A DNA stretch of 64,000 bases from the NCBI GenBank assembly GCA_003285105.1, contig CP030158.1:4636449-4700448 (forward strand), written 5' to 3'. This stretch comes from Roseithermus sacchariphilus (GTDB lineage: Bacteria > Bacteroidota > Rhodothermia > Rhodothermales > MEBIC09517). The first letter of the stretch is position 1. The number at the start of each line of letters is the position of its first letter. The notes beneath the pieces are model-generated. The model was not told where the DNA came from. It saw only the letters and a list, made by a program, of their open reading frames with translations, and did no database searches. Below are positions 10,201 to 17,198 of this stretch, piece after piece. A program made the position numbers and the translations under genes.

Positions 10201-10364
10201 AGGACCTGACGCAGCAGATCGAGGCCGAGCTGGCCCGGCTCCGGGTCCTCCTCCAGACCGACCTGCCGGCCTTCAACCAGCGCGTGCGAGACAGCGGCGT
10301 GCCGGCCGTCATCGTGGATCCCGACGCGATGCCCTCGGTGCCGGCGGTGGGCTCCGGCGGCTAG
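7218..10364 (+). CDS. Secreted BNR/VPS10-sortilin-like multi-repeat protein
   Basis: A 1048-residue exported protein starting at the ATG that gives a clean signal peptide (MRPTLTGLAALLLLLLTVPDSRAQ). The open frame upstream overlaps the kinase gene and is not used. At least nine Asp-box/BNR motifs of the S/T-x-D-x-G-x-T/S-W type occur (for example TTDGGQSWDN, SKDGGQTWEK, STDGGDTWTA, TRDGGRTWTN), indicating one or two beta-propellers over about residues 40-750. The C-terminal third has a beta-sandwich-like part and a helical segment, without a T9SS sorting signal. The family is usually annotated as glycosyl hydrolase or sortilin-like, but no sialidase-type catalytic residues can be assigned, so enzymatic activity should not be assumed. 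Confidence 0.9.
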   Translation: MRPTLTGLAALLLLLLTVPDSRAQRTVSYDEALYDALTYRHLGPYRGGRSAAVTGVPGHPGLFYMGATGGGVWRTTDGGQSWDNISDGFFGGSIGAVAVSPSDPNVIYVGGGEKTVRGNVSHGYGMWKSVDAGKTWTPIGLEDTRHIPRIRIHPTNPDLVYVAALGHLFGPNEQRGVFRSKDGGQTWEKILYVNEHAGAVDLILDPSNPRILYATTWRVRRTPYSLESGGEGSGLWKSTDGGDTWTALTGTPNGLPRGTLGIIGVTVSPANPDRVWALVEAQEGGVFRSEDGGATWRKVNDDRNLRQRAWYYTRLYADPQDADRLYVLNVQFWRSKDGGRTFESIDTPHGDHHDLWIDPETPTTMIVADDGGGQVTTDGGRTWTTYYNQPTAQFYRVTTDSHIPYRIYGAQQDNSTVRILHRSDAGGLSEADWEPTAGGESGWLAPKPDNPEIVFGGSYGGFLQMRNHATGETRLVNVWPDNPMGHGAEGMKYRFQWNFPILWSRHDPDVLYTAGNHLFRSTTLGESWEMISPDLTRADSSKLGPSGGPITKDNTGVEYYATLFALAESPHDPGVLWVGSDDGLIHVTRDGGRTWTNVTPPARLLPEWAQINEIVADPHRPGGAYVAATRYKSDDFAPYLYRTTDYGQTWTKITDGIDPLHFTRTIQPDPARPGLLYAGTESGMYVSFDDGASWHPFQLNLPVVPITDLDWKDDDLIVATQGRSFWVLDDLTLLHQLNEQVAASDWHLFRPRPTMRWAGAGSSQPGPRGDNPPDGVVLRYYFREAPDSSAVTLRILEADGTVIDSFTPSTDEALPVEAGANQFVWDLRYPDAETFPGMILWAGNTRGPKAVPGTYQARLIVGADSMTVPFEIRKDPRSGSTLADLQAQFDFLIEVRNTFTQTTRAIEQIRDVRAQVQPILDRLPDGPDADALREAGRALLDRMQAVEEALYQTKNQSRQDPLNFPIRLNNKLAALASTVAYGDFRPTEQAYAVKEDLTQQIEAELARLRVLLQTDLPAFNQRVRDSGVPAVIVDPDAMPSVPAVGSGG

Positions 10365-10483
10365 AACGGACGCGGCCGTATCTGTTTAAGAGGCTGTGAA
10401 AAATCTATGTTCGGGCTACGCGCGGCGATCTGGCGGTCCATTCGGGCTTCTTTTCCGCGCCCGTAGCGCTGCTACCTCTAAAA

Positions 10484-10517
10484 GCCGGGGGCGTGCGTTT
10501 CGGAGCACGCCCCCGGC
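10484..10517 (-). terminator. Rho-independent terminator of the Spy-like gene
   Basis: A perfect 13-bp stem (GCCGGGGGCGTGC, 10484-10496, with its complement at 10505-10517) closes an 8-nt loop. On the minus strand it is followed directly by TTTTAG. It lies 34 bp beyond the stop of the minus-strand gene at 10551. The plus side has no T-tract. Confidence 0.8.
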
Positions 10518-10550
10518 TCGTTCTGGCGTCGCCCATCGCAGGCTGCGGGC

Positions 10551-11591
10551 TCAGTTCCCGGCATCTCCCCCGAAGGGGCCGAAGCCGCCGGGACCGCCGC
10601 GGCGCGGCCACGCCCGCGCGGCCATCCGCCGCCCCTGCCGCGGCGCCAGCACCCGGTGGATCTTGACGATCTCGAGTTGCTCGGGCGTCAGGATCTCCGC
10701 CAGCGCCGCGTCATGGGCATCGCGCAGGGCGGCCAGGGCCTCCCGGAGGGCGTCCCATTCCAGCGTGCCGGCCTGCACCTGCTCGCGCAGGCTCTCCCGC
10801 TCCGCCTGCATCTCCTCACGCAGCGCCTGCATGGCCGTCTGCTGCTCGGCGGTCAGGCCCAGCACCTCGTTCCTCGCGGCCCGGGCCGCCTCCCACCACG
10901 CCTCCGCCCGGCTTCGGGCCTCGGCACGGGCTGCCTCCAGCGCCGCCTTCTGCTCCGGCGTCAGGATGGCCTCCATCTCGGCCCGCATGGCCTGCCGCAA
11001 CGCCTGCAACTGCTCGCGGAACGCCTCTGGCGTGAGCGCCCCCTCACGGCGCTGCTGCATCAGCGCCTGGATCTGCGGGCGGTACGTCTCGCGGACAGCC
11101 TGCATCGAGTCCTTCTGCGCATCGGTGAGCGTGGCCATCACCTCGGCGACCGGGCCATCGCCGCGCAGGCCGGCCCCGAAGCGGCCGCCCATCGGACCGC
11201 CACGCCGGCCGTCACGCCGGCCGAAGCCGGGGCGCGAGCCCGGGCGGAACGGCCGATCCCGCCGCTGGTCCAGCCGGGCGAACAGCCTTTCTTTTTGCTC
11301 CTCGGTCAAGCGCTGCTGCAGGTCCTGCGCCACGTACCACAGGAAACCGGGCTCCCGGACCCGGTCCTGGTGGCGAGCCAGCACGGCACGCAGATCCCGC
11401 GCGTCCGCCTCGGACAGCGCCAGCTCCTGCGTGAGGCTCTCCGCCAGCGCGGCCAGTTCGGTCGATTCCATCTCGGGTTCGGGGTCCACGAGGACCTCGC
11501 CCGTGTTGCACGCCGCCACGGCGGCGATCAGCATCACGAGCAGGCCGCCGCGCACGACGCGGCGAACGTGGGTTCTCATCAAGGTGTTCAT
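10551..11591 (-). CDS. Spy/CpxP-like LTxxQ-repeat lipoprotein
   Basis: A 346-residue lipoprotein with lipobox AVAAC near residue 28. The remainder is almost wholly helical and charged, with repeated motifs resembling the LTxxQ box of Spy/CpxP/ZraP: LTEEQKERL, LTDAQKDSM, LTPEQKAAL, LTAEQQTAM and LTPEQLEIV. Between them is a Gly/Arg-rich loop (about residues 125-150), and another Gly/Pro-rich stretch ends the protein. The family includes periplasmic chaperones and Zn-binding stress proteins. This one is about twice the usual size and probably duplicated. A good Shine-Dalgarno (GGAGG, 8 nt before ATG) supports the start. It is followed by a strong terminator, so it is probably monocistronic. Confidence 0.8.
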   Translation of the reverse strand: MNTLMRTHVRRVVRGGLLVMLIAAVAACNTGEVLVDPEPEMESTELAALAESLTQELALSEADARDLRAVLARHQDRVREPGFLWYVAQDLQQRLTEEQKERLFARLDQRRDRPFRPGSRPGFGRRDGRRGGPMGGRFGAGLRGDGPVAEVMATLTDAQKDSMQAVRETYRPQIQALMQQRREGALTPEAFREQLQALRQAMRAEMEAILTPEQKAALEAARAEARSRAEAWWEAARAARNEVLGLTAEQQTAMQALREEMQAERESLREQVQAGTLEWDALREALAALRDAHDAALAEILTPEQLEIVKIHRVLAPRQGRRMAARAWPRRGGPGGFGPFGGDAGN

Positions 11592-11607
11592 GGCGATACC
11601 TCCGTCA

Positions 11608-11691
11608 TTTCGTGAACGATCGGCCAGGCAGCCCGGGGAGGACTGCCTCCATGAAGGTCAACGAGAGCCGCCTCCCCGGGTTGTCACGAAA
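11608..11691. promoter_or_regulatory. Nested inverted repeats in a divergent intergenic region
   Basis: Two perfect inverted pairs are nested. The outer pair is TTTCGTGA (11608-11615) and TCACGAAA (11684-11691). The inner pair is CCCGGGGAGG (11632-11641) and CCTCCCCGGG (11671-11680). The region separates the minus-strand Spy-like lipoprotein from the plus-strand antiporter and must hold both promoters. The symmetry is direct observation; an operator role is inference. Confidence 0.35.
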
Positions 11692-11801
11692 CTGTGGCAC
11701 TCCTCCGGCAAGGTTGTGGCTTACGCCTTACAGGGGCCGTCAAACCTTCATCTGGCTGTCGGGTAAGACGGCCTCCCCAGATTCCCCCTACTGCCTGACT
11801 C

Positions 11802-14294
11802 ATGCCCATGGATCTGCCCGTTACCGATCCGGTGCTGGTCTTCGCTCTGACGATGCTCATCATCCTGGTGGCGCCGGTGGTCTTCACTCGGCTGCGCATC
11901 CCCGGGCTGGTCGGGCTCATCGTGGCGGGCGCGATCGTCGGCCCGACGGGCCTCGGGCTGCTGGAGCGTAACGAGACGTTCGAGCTGCTCGGCGCGGTCG
12001 GGCTGCTGTACCTGATGTTCGTGGCGGGGCTATCGATCGATCTGAACCAGTTTGCGAAGCTCCGCACGCGCAGCCTGGTCTTCGGCCTCACGTCGTTTTT
12101 CATCCCCCAGACGCTCGCCCTGATACTGGGCACGCAGCTGCTCGGCTTCGATCTGCCGCAGGCACTCCTGCTCGGCTCCATCGTCGGATCTCACACCCTC
12201 CTGGCCTATCCGATTGCCAGCCGCCTCGGCATCACGAAAAACAACGCCGTAATCATGACCATGGGCGGCACGATGGTGGCCGACGTGCTGTCGCTGCTGA
12301 TCCTGGCCATTGTGGTAGCACTGATCGAAGGCGCAGCGGGACCGGGCTTCTGGCTGCAGTTCACGCTGATGATGCTGCTCTACGCCGCCGGGGTCATCTT
12401 CCTGCTACCGCGGCTGGGCCGATGGTTCTTCCGCACCGTCCGCAACCAGGCCGACGTCGAGTTCGTGTTCCTCGTGGCCGTCGTCTTTCTCGTCGCCTAC
12501 CTGGCCAGCTGGGCCAACCTGGCCCCCATCATCGGCGCGTTTCTGGCCGGGCTCGTGATGAACCGGCTCGTGCCCGAGAACAGCCCGCTAATGACCCGCG
12601 TGCGGTTCGTCGGCAACGCGCTTTTCATTCCGTTCTTCCTGATCTCCGTCGGGATGCTGGTGGATCTGAGGGTGCTCGTCAGCAGCCTGGCGCTGTGGGA
12701 ACGGGCCCTGTTGTTCACCGGTCTGGTGCTCGGAGGCAAGCTGGCGGCCGCCCGACTGGTACGGCAGATCTACGGCTACACCCGGGTGGAGGGCTGGGTC
12801 ACGTACGGGCTGTCGACGCCGCAGGCCGCCGCCACGCTGGCCGTCACGCTGATCGGCTTCGAGCTGGGGCTGTTCGACGGCACGACGGTCAACGCCGTCA
12901 TCGTGATGATCCTGCTCACCTCGCTCGTCGGGCCGTCGGTGGTCGAGCGGTTCGGACGGAAGCTGGCGGTGCAAGAAACCACGCGTCCGTACGAACCGAC
13001 GCAAGCCCCACAGCGGATCCTGGTGCCGCTGGCCAACCCGGAGCACGTCGAGGATCTGGTCGATGTCGCGTTGCTCATCCACGATCCGAAATCGGAGCAA
13101 CCCATCTACCCGCTCGTGGTCGTGCGCGACGAGGAAGAGAGCGGTGCGCCGGTGGCCGCCGCCGAGCAGATCTTGAGCCGAGCCATCGTCCACGCCGCCG
13201 CTGCCGACGTCCCGGTGATGCCGCTCACACGCATCGACCTGAACGTGGCCAGCGGCATCACCCGGGCGATGCGCGAGAATCGGATCTCGACCGTCATCAT
13301 CGGCTGGACGGGTCAGGCGGCGGCCCGCACGTTCATCTTCGGCAGCGTGCTGGACCAGCTCCTGGCCGAAACGCACGAGATGGTCGTGGTCTGCAAGATC
13401 GAGCATCCGCTCCCAACGGCCCGACGCGTGTTGCTCATCGTACCGCCCCTGGCCCATCGAGAGCCCGGCTTCGGCGATGCACTGCAGAGCCTGAAGATCC
13501 TGGCAAACCAGGCCGGCCTGGACCTGGTCGTCGTGGGGACGCAGAAACACCTGGTAAACGTGATGGCCCAGGTACAGCGCATCCGGCCCGAGGTGCCGGT
13601 GCAGGCGCAGCCCCTGGAGCGCTGGTCCGGCCTCCTGCCACTGCTGGAGGCGACCGTGAACACCGACGATCTGCTCGTGGTGATGATGGCGCGCCGAGGC
13701 GCCGTCGCCTGGCGGCCGTCCCTCGACCGCCTTCCCCAGCAACTGTCCCGGCGTTTTCCCCACCACAACTTCCTGGCCACCTACCTGTCCGACGTGCCAC
13801 GCCGTAGCCTCGTCAAGGCGGCACACGCCGCGAAAACGGCCCTGAGGGAGGCCATCGAGAACGGCTCCGTCGTGCTGGACCTGCCCCCCGGCGCTACGGC
13901 CGACGTGCTGGATCGCCTGCTGCGACCAGCCGACGGCGTGGCTGAATCGGCCCCGGCCCTGACGCGCCTCCTGATGGAGAGCGAGCCTCATTATGCCCCC
14001 GAACTGCGTCAAGGCGTCGTCCTGTACCACGCGCACACGAACCACATCGACCGCCCCCTGCTGCTGACCGGCATCAGTCGGAACGGCCTGGAGCTACCTC
14101 GCACCTCGCATCCGGTGCACGTCGTCTTCGTCTTCCTCGCTGACCGTAAGACTAGCGTCGAAGTCTATCTGCAAGCCTTGACGGTGGCCACGCACCTGAT
14201 TCCTTCGACCGATGCCGTGGAGGCGCTGCGACGGGCAGACGCCCCCGACACCGTACGCCGGATCCTGCTCGACCGGCTCGGCACCTCGCCCTGA
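11802..14294 (+). CDS. CPA2 cation:proton antiporter fused to USP and PTS-EIIA-like domains
   Basis: An 830-residue protein. Residues 1 to about 390 are a KefB/NhaS-type CPA2 transporter with about 12 TM helices (IPGLVGLIVAGAIVGPTGLG, GLLYLMFVAGLSIDL). Two soluble stretches follow, about 405-540 (RILVPLANPEHVEDLVDVA) and 545-690 (RRVLLIVPPLAHREPG), that look like universal stress protein domains. The last 140 residues, from about AIENGSVVLDLPPG to the end, resemble a fructose-type PTS EIIA/EIIA-Ntr domain, with His residues in LYHAHTNHID near the expected phospho-His. It probably exchanges Na+ or K+ for H+ with cytoplasmic regulation. Two in-frame ATGs (11802, 11808) are possible starts. The EIIA call is by eye. 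Confidence 0.88.
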   Translation: MPMDLPVTDPVLVFALTMLIILVAPVVFTRLRIPGLVGLIVAGAIVGPTGLGLLERNETFELLGAVGLLYLMFVAGLSIDLNQFAKLRTRSLVFGLTSFFIPQTLALILGTQLLGFDLPQALLLGSIVGSHTLLAYPIASRLGITKNNAVIMTMGGTMVADVLSLLILAIVVALIEGAAGPGFWLQFTLMMLLYAAGVIFLLPRLGRWFFRTVRNQADVEFVFLVAVVFLVAYLASWANLAPIIGAFLAGLVMNRLVPENSPLMTRVRFVGNALFIPFFLISVGMLVDLRVLVSSLALWERALLFTGLVLGGKLAAARLVRQIYGYTRVEGWVTYGLSTPQAAATLAVTLIGFELGLFDGTTVNAVIVMILLTSLVGPSVVERFGRKLAVQETTRPYEPTQAPQRILVPLANPEHVEDLVDVALLIHDPKSEQPIYPLVVVRDEEESGAPVAAAEQILSRAIVHAAAADVPVMPLTRIDLNVASGITRAMRENRISTVIIGWTGQAAARTFIFGSVLDQLLAETHEMVVVCKIEHPLPTARRVLLIVPPLAHREPGFGDALQSLKILANQAGLDLVVVGTQKHLVNVMAQVQRIRPEVPVQAQPLERWSGLLPLLEATVNTDDLLVVMMARRGAVAWRPSLDRLPQQLSRRFPHHNFLATYLSDVPRRSLVKAAHAAKTALREAIENGSVVLDLPPGATADVLDRLLRPADGVAESAPALTRLLMESEPHYAPELRQGVVLYHAHTNHIDRPLLLTGISRNGLELPRTSHPVHVVFVFLADRKTSVEVYLQALTVATHLIPSTDAVEALRRADAPDTVRRILLDRLGTSP

Positions 14295-14314
14295 TCGACG
14301 GTCTCCTCGTCCTC

Positions 14315-14797
14315 ATGCCCGCCCTCGTCACCCGCGTCGTCGACGTCTACCCGTACCGCCTCGCTCCGGCCGGGCCGCCGCGGTTTCTGCTGCTGCGCCG
14401 GGCGACCGGGCGGCTCTATGCGGGCCAGTGGCGGATGGTGGGCGGCAAGATCCGCCCCGGCGAGGCAGCGTGGCAGACGGCGCTGCGCGAACTCCGCGAG
14501 GAAACCGGCCACGCACCCGCCTGCCTGTGGAGCGTGCCCTCGGTCAATGCCTTCTACGAGTGGCAGCACGACCGCGTCAACCTCATCCCGGCCTTCGCCG
14601 CCGAACTCCCGGCAGACCCCGTGCTGGACGACGAGCACGACGCCTTCGCCTGGCTTCCCGCCGAGGACGCCGCCGCGCGGCTGGCCTGGCCCGAGCAGCA
14701 ACGCCTGCTCCGGCTCGTGAGCACCCTCCTGGCCCGGCCGCCCCTCCCGCCCGAACTCCTGATCGTCCCGGCGCCCCCACCGCCCGGCAATCCGTGA
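14315..14797 (+). CDS. NUDIX hydrolase
   Basis: A 160-residue single-domain protein with a complete Nudix box starting at Gly44: G-x5-E50-x7-R58-E59-L-x-E62-E63-T-G65. Such enzymes cleave nucleoside diphosphates linked to another moiety, with Mg2+ bound by the REXXEE glutamates. The overall pattern (NAFYEWQHDRVNLIPAFAAEL downstream of the box) resembles dATP or dihydroneopterin-triphosphate pyrophosphohydrolases, but substrate cannot be fixed. It starts 20 bp after the antiporter stop, so cotranscription is likely. The C-terminus is Pro-rich and probably unstructured. Confidence 0.92.
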   Translation: MPALVTRVVDVYPYRLAPAGPPRFLLLRRATGRLYAGQWRMVGGKIRPGEAAWQTALRELREETGHAPACLWSVPSVNAFYEWQHDRVNLIPAFAAELPADPVLDDEHDAFAWLPAEDAAARLAWPEQQRLLRLVSTLLARPPLPPELLIVPAPPPPGNP

Positions 14798-14878
14798 CCT
14801 CCGGCCCCAACCTCCGGCCCGATTTTAGTTTTCCCCCGCGCCGCCGATAGGTGCCCTAACAGCACTTCCTTCCAACGT

Positions 14879-15112
14879 GTGCGCGAGGGTGCGATGCCGA
14901 GGGAAACCAGAAAAGCACGAATTCCATTGCCGGTCGGCCAGTACCTGGAGGACCAGCCGGCCTTTCAGCAGCTCGTCGAGGAGGGCTGGCGCCCGCTCTT
15001 TGCCCGGACGAAGACCGACGCCAACGGCGAGCAGTACGCGCTGGTCGATCTGGTTCGCGCGCGCGAGGATGCCGTGGAGAACCCCAGGGAGATGCCGGAG
15101 AGCGGCTCTTAA
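14879..15112 (+). CDS. Small hypothetical protein
   Basis: A 77-residue ORF with GTG start at 14879; an in-frame ATG at 14894 (giving MPRETRKAR...) is an equally good choice, with GAGGGT just upstream. The sequence is charged and soluble (GWRPLFARTKTDANGEQYALVDLVRAREDA) with no signal peptide or TM helix. Its stop overlaps the stop of the convergent minus-strand gene by 4 bp. I do not recognise a family. Amino-acid composition looks like a real protein, but evidence is limited to an open frame of sensible composition filling an otherwise empty gap. Confidence 0.55.
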   Translation: MREGAMPRETRKARIPLPVGQYLEDQPAFQQLVEEGWRPLFARTKTDANGEQYALVDLVRAREDAVENPREMPESGS

Positions 15113-16698
15113 CGGCGCACCAGCACACGCGTCTGCGTCTGCGTGCCCTGCCGGAGCCGCACCAGGTACACCCCGGGCGGCCAGGCACGGCCGTCCAGCA
15201 CCACCTCGTACCGACCCGGCCCCTCCACCCGATCCACGAGGCGGGCGACCTCCCGGCCCAGTCCGTCATACACGGCCAGTTGCACGGCGCTCGTCCCCTC
15301 CAACCCGTAGCGCAGGGTGGCGACCCCGGCGAACGGATTCGGGTAGCCCTCCAGCCACAGCCCCGGCACCGCCCCGGCCGCCTCAGGCTCGTTGGCGACG
15401 AGGAGCCCGAGGCGGCTGGTGCGGATCCCCCGGCCCTCCGGCCCCAGCGTCATCCACGCCGTCGTAAAGCCCCCCGGCCCGGCGGCGACGGCCGGCAGCG
15501 CCGCCTGACCGTCGGATAGCCGGATCGGCGGGGTCAGCGGCCGGCCTTCGGCGTCGAAGGTGCGGCTCCAGGCCCGGAAGCCGGCGGCCGAGCTATCCTC
15601 CCAGACCACCATGAAGCGCCCGTCGGGCAGGAGCGCCACCTCCGGCCGGTCCGTGATCTCGCCCTGCCCCGTGCTGACCTGCAGGTTGCCGCCCACGGGT
15701 TGGGCATCGGCATCGTACCGCTGAGCGAAGACGTCGCCCTGCAGGCCCGTCCGGCTGTCGGCCCAGACGACGACGCTCTGGCCGGCCGCATTCATCGCCA
15801 CCGACGGCCAGACGCTGTACGTCCCGGCCTGCCCGACGCCGGCCTCGTTGACCGTGAGGTTGCCGCCCACGGCCGCCAGGGTCTGCGCATCGACGAACTG
15901 CGCGCCGATGTCGCAATCGTCGGTGCTACCCCGGGTGTCGATGACCACGCATTCGTGCCAGACGACCAGCAGATGGCGCACACTCGCGGCGAGGTCCGGG
16001 TACTGGTGGAACGAAGACACCGACTGCGGATCGTCGTGTGGGATGGCTTCTTCCACGATCTCGTTGCCGGCTGCGTCGAGGATGCGGATCGCCACGTTGG
16101 TGTAATGGGCGTCCTGATACTGCCCCTGCTGGGCAATCAGGATCTCATCTCCCGGCCCGATGGCGAGGCGCGGGTTCGTCTGCCTGCCGCCACCGGGGAA
16201 GATCAGCCGGAACTGCTCGCAGGCCCCCACGTCCGGCTGCAGGTCGATCACCTGCCCGTTCGCGTCGATGGCCCCCAGGGTCGCCTCGGACGAATAGACG
16301 TCGTCCACGCCGATGGAGAACCAGCCTTCGTGCGTCATCACCACCAGCAGCGTGCCGTCCGACTGGAAGGCCAGCTCGGCGTTATAGGTGAAATCACTCG
16401 TCCAGAGGTCGAGGGCGCTGCACGACTCGCCCTCGAAGACGTGCACCGGCCCGACGGGCGAGCCGTCGGGGGCGTAGCGCTGGACGACCACGTTGTCCAC
16501 CGTGGTGCCGTGCTGGATCCGGGCCGTGTAGGCCACCGCGAACGAGCCGTCTGCGGCCACGGCGATGCGGGGGCGATAGACGTCCAGGATCTGCTGCGCC
16601 CGGAGGGCCGGGGCCGTGGCGAGCCCGGCCATCGCCAGCAGGAGATACCGGACGAGCCGGCCCCCGGTGAGCCGTGTGGGGCGAACGTCCGTCATCAT
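15109..16698 (-). CDS. Secreted protein with T9SS C-terminal sorting domain
   Basis: A 529-residue exported protein. A signal peptide (LLLAMAGLATAPALRAQ) lies at about residues 15-35. It is followed by beta-propeller-like repeats with recurring motifs of the type VVVWADSRTG, LLVVWHECV, MVVWEDSSAAG and QRYDADAQPVGG. The last about 80 residues are a T9SS type A sorting domain beginning LEGYPNPFAGVATLRYGL and ending RVLVRR. Its ATG overlaps the TGA of the upstream lipoprotein gene in an ATGA (a second ATG follows at once), marking it as third gene of an operon. The longer open frame upstream only runs through that gene in another frame. Substrate or partner unknown. Confidence 0.85.
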   Translation of the reverse strand: MMTDVRPTRLTGGRLVRYLLLAMAGLATAPALRAQQILDVYRPRIAVAADGSFAVAYTARIQHGTTVDNVVVQRYAPDGSPVGPVHVFEGESCSALDLWTSDFTYNAELAFQSDGTLLVVMTHEGWFSIGVDDVYSSEATLGAIDANGQVIDLQPDVGACEQFRLIFPGGGRQTNPRLAIGPGDEILIAQQGQYQDAHYTNVAIRILDAAGNEIVEEAIPHDDPQSVSSFHQYPDLAASVRHLLVVWHECVVIDTRGSTDDCDIGAQFVDAQTLAAVGGNLTVNEAGVGQAGTYSVWPSVAMNAAGQSVVVWADSRTGLQGDVFAQRYDADAQPVGGNLQVSTGQGEITDRPEVALLPDGRFMVVWEDSSAAGFRAWSRTFDAEGRPLTPPIRLSDGQAALPAVAAGPGGFTTAWMTLGPEGRGIRTSRLGLLVANEPEAAGAVPGLWLEGYPNPFAGVATLRYGLEGTSAVQLAVYDGLGREVARLVDRVEGPGRYEVVLDGRAWPPGVYLVRLRQGTQTQTRVLVRR

Positions 16699-17198
16699 GG
16701 GCCTGCGGATGGATTCAGCGCCGACGTAGCGGCCTCCCGGAGTTGCGCATACAACCGCTCCAGCGGCGAGTCCGGCAGCGGTTGACCGAGCGGGCGCGTC
16801 CAGGCGACCCGCCGGGAGCGCCCGTCCGCCGTGACGGTGATGAACGCCACCCGGGTCGCCATGGCCTGCTCCTCGACGTCGAAGAAGCCGGCGTCCCGGA
16901 TGGCGGCCCAGAGGTCGGCCACCTGCCCGGCGGGCAGCGTGCCGGTGGCCCGCACGTCGGCCTCGGGGGCCTTGCCGGCCCAGGCCATGACGGTCCCGTC
17001 GGCGCGGATCGACCAGCCCTGCATGCCGCCGGGCGTCATCCCGGCCGTGCCCAGGATGATGTGCAGGTCCGCCGGCACGGCCGCCCCGCGCGGGGAGGAC
17101 GCCGGCTTTCCGGCACAGGCTGCCCCGAGCAGCACCAGCATCGACAACGCCCCGCCCGACCACAGGCGAGGATCGAACAACCAGCCGCACGTCATCAT
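16695..17198 (-). CDS. Small lipoprotein of unknown function
   Basis: A 167-residue protein starting MMTCGWLF, with a signal segment and lipobox LGAAC near residue 29. The mature part contains DLHIILGTAGMTPGGMQGWS and WAAIRDAGFFDVEEQ, a compact alpha/beta pattern. I do not recognise the family with certainty. It overlaps the preceding gene (ATGA at 17195-17198) and the following one (ATGA at 16695-16698), so translation of all three genes is coupled. Probably outer-membrane or periplasmic and linked to the two T9SS cargo proteins. Confidence 0.75.
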   Translation of the reverse strand: MMTCGWLFDPRLWSGGALSMLVLLGAACAGKPASSPRGAAVPADLHIILGTAGMTPGGMQGWSIRADGTVMAWAGKAPEADVRATGTLPAGQVADLWAAIRDAGFFDVEEQAMATRVAFITVTADGRSRRVAWTRPLGQPLPDSPLERLYAQLREAATSALNPSAGP

